Shown: positions 59,568-64,000 of the stretch, piece by piece
How positions within the stretch are numbered: position 1 is the stretch's first letter
Layout: the number at the start of each line of letters is the position of its first letter
From: Nitrospira moscoviensis
Lineage (GTDB): Bacteria > Nitrospirota > Nitrospiria > Nitrospirales > Nitrospiraceae
Direction of reading: 5' to 3'
DNA: 64,000 nucleotides
Assembly (NCBI RefSeq): GCF_001273775.1
Contig: NZ_CP011801.1
Coordinates: 1,838,001 to 1,902,000, forward strand
Notes under the pieces: model-generated
Database searches by the model: none
Told to the model about the DNA's origin: nothing
Seen by the model: the letters and a program-made list of their open reading frames with translations, nothing else
Translations under genes and position numbers: made by a program

Positions 59568-59986
59568 AGCCGGTCGTGCAACTCGATCGAACCGGCTGTG
59601 GAATCGCGAGCGCCGCCGCCATCGCCGGGATTTCCTACGGCCGCGCAAAGGCAGCCGCGGCTGCGCTGGGAATTTCCATCGACGACGACAGGCTCTGGTC
59701 GGACACCGCGTATGTGCGACAGCTGCTGGGGCAATTGGGACGACGTGTCGACTCTGTACCGAGGCCGTTTCGTTCATGGGACACGCTGCCGGGCTGCGCG
59801 CTGCTCGCGATCAAATGGCATCGCCAGGGGACGCGGGCCGCTTGGCACTGGGTCGTCTATGTGCGAGAAGACGGACGGCGATACGTGTTGGACAGCAAGC
59901 GGGCGTTGAAGAGCCATGTGCGGCGGGACTTCGGCCGCATGAGGCCCAAGTGGTATCTCGCCGTCATGCCGAGAGGTAGCCGCTGA
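59564..59986 (+). CDS. C39-like papain-fold cysteine peptidase candidate
   Basis: 140 residues. VVQLDRTGCGIASAAAIAGI has the Gln-x5-Cys-Gly arrangement of C39-type peptidases; the candidate His is in AWHWVVYVREDG and the Asp in YVLDSKRAL, in the right order for a papain-like triad. There is no transporter, so it would act in the cytosol. GNAT enzymes fused or next to C39-like domains are known in other bacteria. Activity is inferred from motifs only. Confidence 0.65.
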   Translation: MKPVVQLDRTGCGIASAAAIAGISYGRAKAAAAALGISIDDDRLWSDTAYVRQLLGQLGRRVDSVPRPFRSWDTLPGCALLAIKWHRQGTRAAWHWVVYVREDGRRYVLDSKRALKSHVRRDFGRMRPKWYLAVMPRGSR

Positions 59987-61227
59987 AGATCGCGATCATC
60001 GGGGGAGGACCGGCCGGGTTGATGGCGGCGGAAGCGGCCGTCGAAGGCGGCGCGCAGGTGGACCTCTACGATGCGATGGCGTCGGTCGGGCGAAAATTCC
60101 TCTTGGCCGGGAAAGGCGGCTTAAATCTCACGCATTCGGAACCGCTCGAACCGTTTCTCGCGCGCTATGGCGATCGCCGCCCGCAGCTCGCGCCGTTCCT
60201 CGCGGGATTCGCTCCGGAGGCGCTGCGGCAGTGGGCCCGCGGCTTGGGCGCGGAGACGTTCGTCGGCACGTCCGGGCGCGTGTTTCCTGCCGACATGAAA
60301 TCGGCGCCGCTCCTGCGCGCGTGGCTCCGCCGCTTGCGCCGGACCGGTCTGCGCCTGCATGTCCGCCATCGGTGGACCGGCTGGCATGATGAAGGGCTGC
60401 TCCGCTTCGAGACGCCGGACGGCCCGCAGAGCATCGATGCCGATGCGGTCATTCTGGCGTTGGGCGGCGCGAGTTGGCCGCGGTTGGGGTCCGACGCCGC
60501 ATGGGTGCCGATCCTCGCCGGCCGCGGCGTGCCGATCGCGCCGTTGCTTCCTGCGAACTGCGGATTCGACGTACGGTGGACGGACCACTTCCGCATGAAA
60601 TTCGCCGGCCAGCCGGTCAAGAGCGTCGGCGTGATCGTGAAGACGGTGAGCGGGGAGGTGCTGCGGCGGCGGGGGGAATTCGTCGTGACCGAGCACGGTC
60701 TCGAAGGCGGGGTGATCTATGCCGTATCGGCTCATCTCAGAGACGCCGTGATGTCCACGGGCTGCGCGACAATATGGCTGGATCTCTCACCCGATCGGGA
60801 TGTCACCCGACTCATCGCGGATCTCTCGCAGCCGCGCGGGAAGCGGACACTGGCCACGCATCTCGAACGCCGGGCCGGGATCGCGGGCGTGAAGGCGGGC
60901 CTGCTGCGCGAAGCCGTGCCGAAAGAAGCCTTCCTGCATCCGGAGCAGCTGGCCGCCGCGATCAAATCCTTGCCGATCAGCGTCGTCTCTCCACGGCCGG
61001 TGGACGAGGCGATCAGCACGGCGGGAGGAATTTCGTTCGCAGCGCTCGACGATCGGTTGATGATTCGCGCGCTGCCCGGCGTCTTTTGCGCCGGCGAGAT
61101 GTTGGATTGGGAAGCGCCGACGGGCGGCTATCTGCTCACGGCCTGTTTCGCGACCGGCCGCGCGGCCGGTGCCGGGGCCGTGGCGTGGCTGAAGGAGCAG
61201 GCGAAAGGGCGGGCGGTGCGTCGATGA
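59983..61227 (+). CDS. NAD(P)/FAD-dependent oxidoreductase (HI0933/BaiN-like, TIGR03862-type) with CTG start
   Basis: 414 residues if translation starts at CTG 59983. That codon gives KIAIIGGGPAGLMAAEAAVE, the complete FAD-binding GxGxxG motif; the first ATG (60019 or 60022) would delete it. AGAGGT lies 6 bases before the CTG, and a TAG in this frame lies two codons upstream, so no ATG or GTG alternative exists. Other features: VGRKFLLAGKGGLNLTHSEP, and the C-terminal AGEMLDWEAPTGGYLLTACF FATG (split). CTG overlaps the preceding TGA as CTGA. The enzyme is a cytosolic flavoprotein of unknown substrate. Confidence 0.9.
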   Translation: MKIAIIGGGPAGLMAAEAAVEGGAQVDLYDAMASVGRKFLLAGKGGLNLTHSEPLEPFLARYGDRRPQLAPFLAGFAPEALRQWARGLGAETFVGTSGRVFPADMKSAPLLRAWLRRLRRTGLRLHVRHRWTGWHDEGLLRFETPDGPQSIDADAVILALGGASWPRLGSDAAWVPILAGRGVPIAPLLPANCGFDVRWTDHFRMKFAGQPVKSVGVIVKTVSGEVLRRRGEFVVTEHGLEGGVIYAVSAHLRDAVMSTGCATIWLDLSPDRDVTRLIADLSQPRGKRTLATHLERRAGIAGVKAGLLREAVPKEAFLHPEQLAAAIKSLPISVVSPRPVDEAISTAGGISFAALDDRLMIRALPGVFCAGEMLDWEAPTGGYLLTACFATGRAAGAGAVAWLKEQAKGRAVRR

Positions 61228-61778
61228 CGGAGAGCCCCGTGCTCATCGTGCCGGGTATCGGCGACTCCGGACCGCGCCATTGGCAAACGCTCTGGCAAGC
61301 CCGGCACCCTGGATGGCAACGGGTCGAACAGCGGGACTGGGATCGGCCCCGGTGCGACGCCTGGGTGCAGGCGCTGGACGCCGCCGTCGCCGCCTGCGCT
61401 GGTCCGCCGCTGCTCATCGCACACAGCCTCGGCTGCCTCACCGTCGTCCATTGGGCCGGGCGAGCGCCGCGGCGCGTCCGCGCCATGTTTTTAGCGGCCG
61501 TCCCCGATCCGCGCAGTCCCCATTTTCCGGCCGGGGCGGAAGGCTTCGAGCCGCTGCCGCTCGATCGCCTGCCGTGCGCGAGCCTCGTCGTCGCGAGCCG
61601 CAACGATCCCTTCGGATCGAGCGGACACGCGCGCCGATGCGCGAAGGCGTGGGGCAGCGAGTTCATCGACATCGGCGAGGCCGGGCACATCAACGTGGCC
61701 AGCGGCCATGGCGCATGGCCGGAGGGTTGGGCGCTGCTGAGCCGCCTGACGCAACGAGCCGCCCCGGCGCCTTCTTGA
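61224..61778 (+). CDS. RBBP9/YdeN-like serine alpha/beta hydrolase
   Basis: 184 residues, ATGA overlap with the flavoprotein gene. SPVLIVPGIGDSGPRHWQTL is the RBBP9/YdeN start; nucleophile Ser in LLIAHSLGCLTVVHW, Asp in VASRNDPFGSS, His in IGEAGHINVASGHG: a full triad. Family members are small serine hydrolases of unknown bacterial substrate. Last member of a tightly coupled set starting with the GNAT gene. Confidence 0.9.
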   Translation: MTESPVLIVPGIGDSGPRHWQTLWQARHPGWQRVEQRDWDRPRCDAWVQALDAAVAACAGPPLLIAHSLGCLTVVHWAGRAPRRVRAMFLAAVPDPRSPHFPAGAEGFEPLPLDRLPCASLVVASRNDPFGSSGHARRCAKAWGSEFIDIGEAGHINVASGHGAWPEGWALLSRLTQRAAPAPS

Positions 61779-61815
61779 CTGTCTTCCCCGCGCGGGCGGC
61801 ACGATCGGAGGGTCC

Positions 61816-63441
61816 ATGGAAAATCTGCATCAGCTCGAGATCATCATCCTGCTGCTGGCGGCGGTCTTCGCCCTCACGACGATGTCGCAACGCCTCGGCG
61901 TCGCCTATCCGATCCTGCTGGTCGTCGGCGGCCTGGCGCTGGGCCTCGTGCCCGGCTTGCCCACGGTCATGTTGCATCCCGACCTGGTCTTCTTGGTGTT
62001 TCTCCCGCCGATCCTGTGGGCCGCCGCCTACTTCACGTCGCTGCGCGAATTTCGGCAGAACCTCCGTCCGATCTCGTTGCTCGCAGTCGGCTTGGTGCTG
62101 GCGACCACCGCCGGAGTGGCCGCCGTGGCGCATGCGGTGTTGCCCGGCATGGGGTGGGCCGAAGCGATCGCGCTGGGCGCCATCGTGTCGCCGCCCGACG
62201 CGGTGTCCGCGACGGCCATCGGCAGACGTCTCGGCATTCCCCGCCGGGTCGTGACGATCCTCGAAGGCGAGAGCCTTGTGAACGATGCGACGGCGCTCGT
62301 CCTCTATCGGGCCGCGGTCGGCGCGGCGGTGACCGGCGCCTTCAGCTGGAGCGGCGCGTTGCTCGAGTTCGTGTTTGCGGCGCTCGTCGGCGTCGCGATC
62401 GGCCTCGGCGTGGCGCTGATCACGCGCTGGACGCTGTGCGCGACCGAGGACAGCTTTACGCAGATCGGGATCACGCTCCTGGCCCCCTACATTGCCTGGG
62501 TGGCCGGCGAGCTGGTCCATGCGTCGGCGGTGCTGGCCTGCGTGGCGGGCGGCCTGCACCTGCGGCGGCATTTCAGCAGCGCCGTGTCGCCGGCGACCCG
62601 CATACAAGCGCGGGCCGTGTGGGACGTGGTGGTGTTCCTGCTCAACGGCGTGATTTTCATTCTGATCGGGCTCCAGCTCGGCTCCCTGCGCCAGCAGATT
62701 CCCGCCGGGCAATTTCAGCCGCTGCTCGCCGCCGGGGCGTTGATCAGCGCCACCGCGATCGGCGTGCGGCTGCTGTGGGTGCCGCTGGCGGCCGTCTTGC
62801 CCCGGTGGCTCAGCGCGTCGGTGCGCCGGCGCGATCCGCTGCCTCCCTGGTCGCATATCTTTCTGACCTCATGGACCGGGATGCGCGGCATCGTGACCTT
62901 GGCGGGGGCGATGGCCTTGCCGGTGATGACGGCCGCCGGCGCGCCGTTTCCCTTCCGAGCGGAAATCGTGCTGATCAGCTTTGGCGTGATTCTGATCACG
63001 CTGGTCGGACAAGGGCTGTCTCTGCCGCCGTTGATCCGCCTGCTGCCTCATCTGGAAGACGACCGCGCGCCCGAAGAAGAGGAACGGCTCGCCCGCGAAC
63101 AGGCGGCGACCGCGGCGCTCAGCCGTCTGGATGCGCTGGCGGGAGAAGACTGGCTGCGCGCCGACCAGGCCGATCGCTTACGCGCCTATTACGGCCGACG
63201 CGTCGAGCGCTTCGCCGGGAACGGCACGGTGGACGAGGACTGTTCGACGGAAGCCGGCCTGGCGTTCCGGCGGCTCCGGCATGAAACGCTGTCAGCCGAA
63301 CGGAGGGCGGTGATCGCCCTGCGCAACGACGGCAGGATCAGCGACGAGGTGCTGCATCGCCTCGAGCACGAGCTGGACGTCGAGGCTCTGCGGGCGGGGA
63401 TCGGCGAACGGCGGAGTGAGCGGCCGGCGCCGTCCGGATAA
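61816..63441 (+). CDS. Na+/H+ antiporter, CPA1 family
   Basis: 541 residues. About 12 helices (IIILLLAAVFALTTMSQRLG, LVFLVFLPPILWAAAYFTSL, ALGAIVSPPDAVSATAIGRR). The transport-site Asn-Asp is in LEGESLVNDATALVLYRAAV. A C-terminal cytoplasmic domain of about 120 residues with charged helices follows. It exchanges Na+ or K+ for H+ across the inner membrane (NhaP/YjcE branch). Starts 37 bases after the hydrolase gene. Confidence 0.93.
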   Translation: MENLHQLEIIILLLAAVFALTTMSQRLGVAYPILLVVGGLALGLVPGLPTVMLHPDLVFLVFLPPILWAAAYFTSLREFRQNLRPISLLAVGLVLATTAGVAAVAHAVLPGMGWAEAIALGAIVSPPDAVSATAIGRRLGIPRRVVTILEGESLVNDATALVLYRAAVGAAVTGAFSWSGALLEFVFAALVGVAIGLGVALITRWTLCATEDSFTQIGITLLAPYIAWVAGELVHASAVLACVAGGLHLRRHFSSAVSPATRIQARAVWDVVVFLLNGVIFILIGLQLGSLRQQIPAGQFQPLLAAGALISATAIGVRLLWVPLAAVLPRWLSASVRRRDPLPPWSHIFLTSWTGMRGIVTLAGAMALPVMTAAGAPFPFRAEIVLISFGVILITLVGQGLSLPPLIRLLPHLEDDRAPEEEERLAREQAATAALSRLDALAGEDWLRADQADRLRAYYGRRVERFAGNGTVDEDCSTEAGLAFRRLRHETLSAERRAVIALRNDGRISDEVLHRLEHELDVEALRAGIGERRSERPAPSG

Positions 63442-63462
63442 GAGACTGCCCGATCACGCCCG

Positions 63463-64000
63463 TCATCCGAAGATCCACTCCCAGATCGTCGTGACCCAAC
63501 CCTTGATCATGCCGGTCCACGACTCCTCGGTCTCGGCCGGCTCCGCTTTGGTCGGGCGCGGCGCGATCGGCTTCACCGGAGGAGAGGAACCGGCTTGGGC
63601 TTGTTGCGGCGGCGCGGCGGGGGCCGCCGGCGACGCGACGATGGGCGCGGGGATCGGTGCAGGGGAGGGTGACGGAGAGGGGGGTGGAGCGAGCTGGGAC
63701 GAAGAAGTCGAAGGCATGGACCGAGCCGGGAGCGGGGCCAAGCGGAACTCGTCCAGTTCCCGTTTATACTGTGCCACCGAGCCTTGCAACGATGCGCCTT
63801 CCTGTTTCGCGTCGGCCAGCTCACGCCCGAGCGCACGGTTCTGGTTCACCAGATAGGCCAGCTGCGTCTGCAGCGCCGCCAGCTTGTCATCCGCCCGCTG
63901 CCGGTAGAGGGCCGCGGCGTCCATCTCGCGCTGGATCGCCGCGCGGGTCTCGGTGGTCACCGCATCGGCCGTCCGGTTCAGGGCCTGGAGCGACGCAATC
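63463..64000 (-). CDS. Coiled-coil, proline-rich protein, N-terminus outside window
   Basis: The frame is open to the window edge (IASLQALNRTADAVTTETRA). It has a long coiled coil (EMDAAALYRQRADDKLAALQ, TQLAYLVNQNRALGRELADA) followed by a Pro/Ala/Ser-rich linker and a short C-terminal segment with Trp (WTGMIKGWVTTIWEWIFG). The linker plus coiled coil suggests an envelope-spanning or structural protein. A GTG at 63960 is possible but upstream residues look coding. Function unknown. Confidence 0.75.
   Translation of the reverse strand, partial: IASLQALNRTADAVTTETRAAIQREMDAAALYRQRADDKLAALQTQLAYLVNQNRALGRELADAKQEGASLQGSVAQYKRELDEFRLAPLPARSMPSTSSSQLAPPPSPSPSPAPIPAPIVASPAAPAAPPQQAQAGSSPPVKPIAPRPTKAEPAETEESWTGMIKGWVTTIWEWIFG

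Overview
The window is high-GC chromosomal DNA. Genes usually start on ATG or GTG behind a GGAGG-type ribosome site. Several gene types point to a Nitrospira-like member of the Nitrospirota: a periplasmic group 1 truncated haemoglobin, two paralogous 74-75 residue membrane proteins (17822-18046 and 49915-50142), many small secreted proteins of unknown function, and SoxCD-like genes without other sox genes. That placement is inference from gene content; no rRNA or other marker gene is present, and I recognised no tRNA or CRISPR array.

Layout. 1-6.8 kb: secreted orphan, PilZ protein, PilB/GspE-type ATPase, lytic transglycosylase, a 196-bp inverted-repeat element, a CRP-type regulator, a His-rich lipoprotein and a double GNAT acetyltransferase. 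6.8-14.6 kb is an accessory island: a broken MNT/HEPN (MntA/HepT) toxin-antitoxin pair, an intact PaeR7I/XhoI-like restriction-modification pair, a remnant of the same GNAT gene seen at 5.9 kb, a complete IS3-family element, a membrane GIY-YIG protein with a zinc ribbon, a headless metallo-beta-lactamase gene and three tiny ORFs. 14.6-22 kb: DUF4112, cupredoxin-like, response regulator, rhodanese, YjbQ, a VOC protein, a universal-stress-protein stub and a YihY membrane protein.

22-42 kb is metabolic. It holds a DEAD-box helicase, a Tat-exported aldo/keto reductase, glucose-6-phosphate dehydrogenase, an MFS transporter, an SMP-30 lactonase-like protein and an SGNH lipoprotein. Next come DUF2024, a four-cysteine MarR regulator, truncated haemoglobin, a TPR protein, an O-methyltransferase-like protein, SoxC/SoxD-like proteins, OsmC, a HAD phosphatase, an SDR, a GH65 disaccharide phosphorylase and beta-phosphoglucomutase. 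GH65 plus phosphoglucomutase would turn a disaccharide into glucose and glucose 6-phosphate, which the dehydrogenase 13 kb upstream would feed into 6-phosphogluconate formation.

42-54 kb: DUF2238, a cardiolipin-synthase-like protein, Hsp20 with two tiny membrane proteins, a CxxC protein, HdeD, NUDIX, a DUF6279 lipoprotein, a 51-residue metallothionein-like protein missed by length cut-offs, CBS, release factor 3, PepSY, DUF202, GIY-YIG, a HEAT-repeat protein and an aldo/keto reductase. 54-58.4 kb: DUF488, an orphan acyl carrier protein with a methyltransferase, a chimeric DUF488/antitoxin fragment, two orphan antitoxin-like genes and a HigBA pair. 58.4-64 kb: DUF429, a tightly coupled four-gene set (GNAT, C39-like, CTG-started flavoprotein, RBBP9-like hydrolase), a Na+/H+ antiporter and a coiled-coil protein that runs off the window.

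The points most worth following up are the acyl-carrier-protein/methyltransferase pair with a repeated upstream motif, the defence-gene island flanked by two GNAT copies, the membrane GIY-YIG/zinc-ribbon protein, the MarR-Cys4/haemoglobin pair, the unannotated metallothionein and the CTG start.
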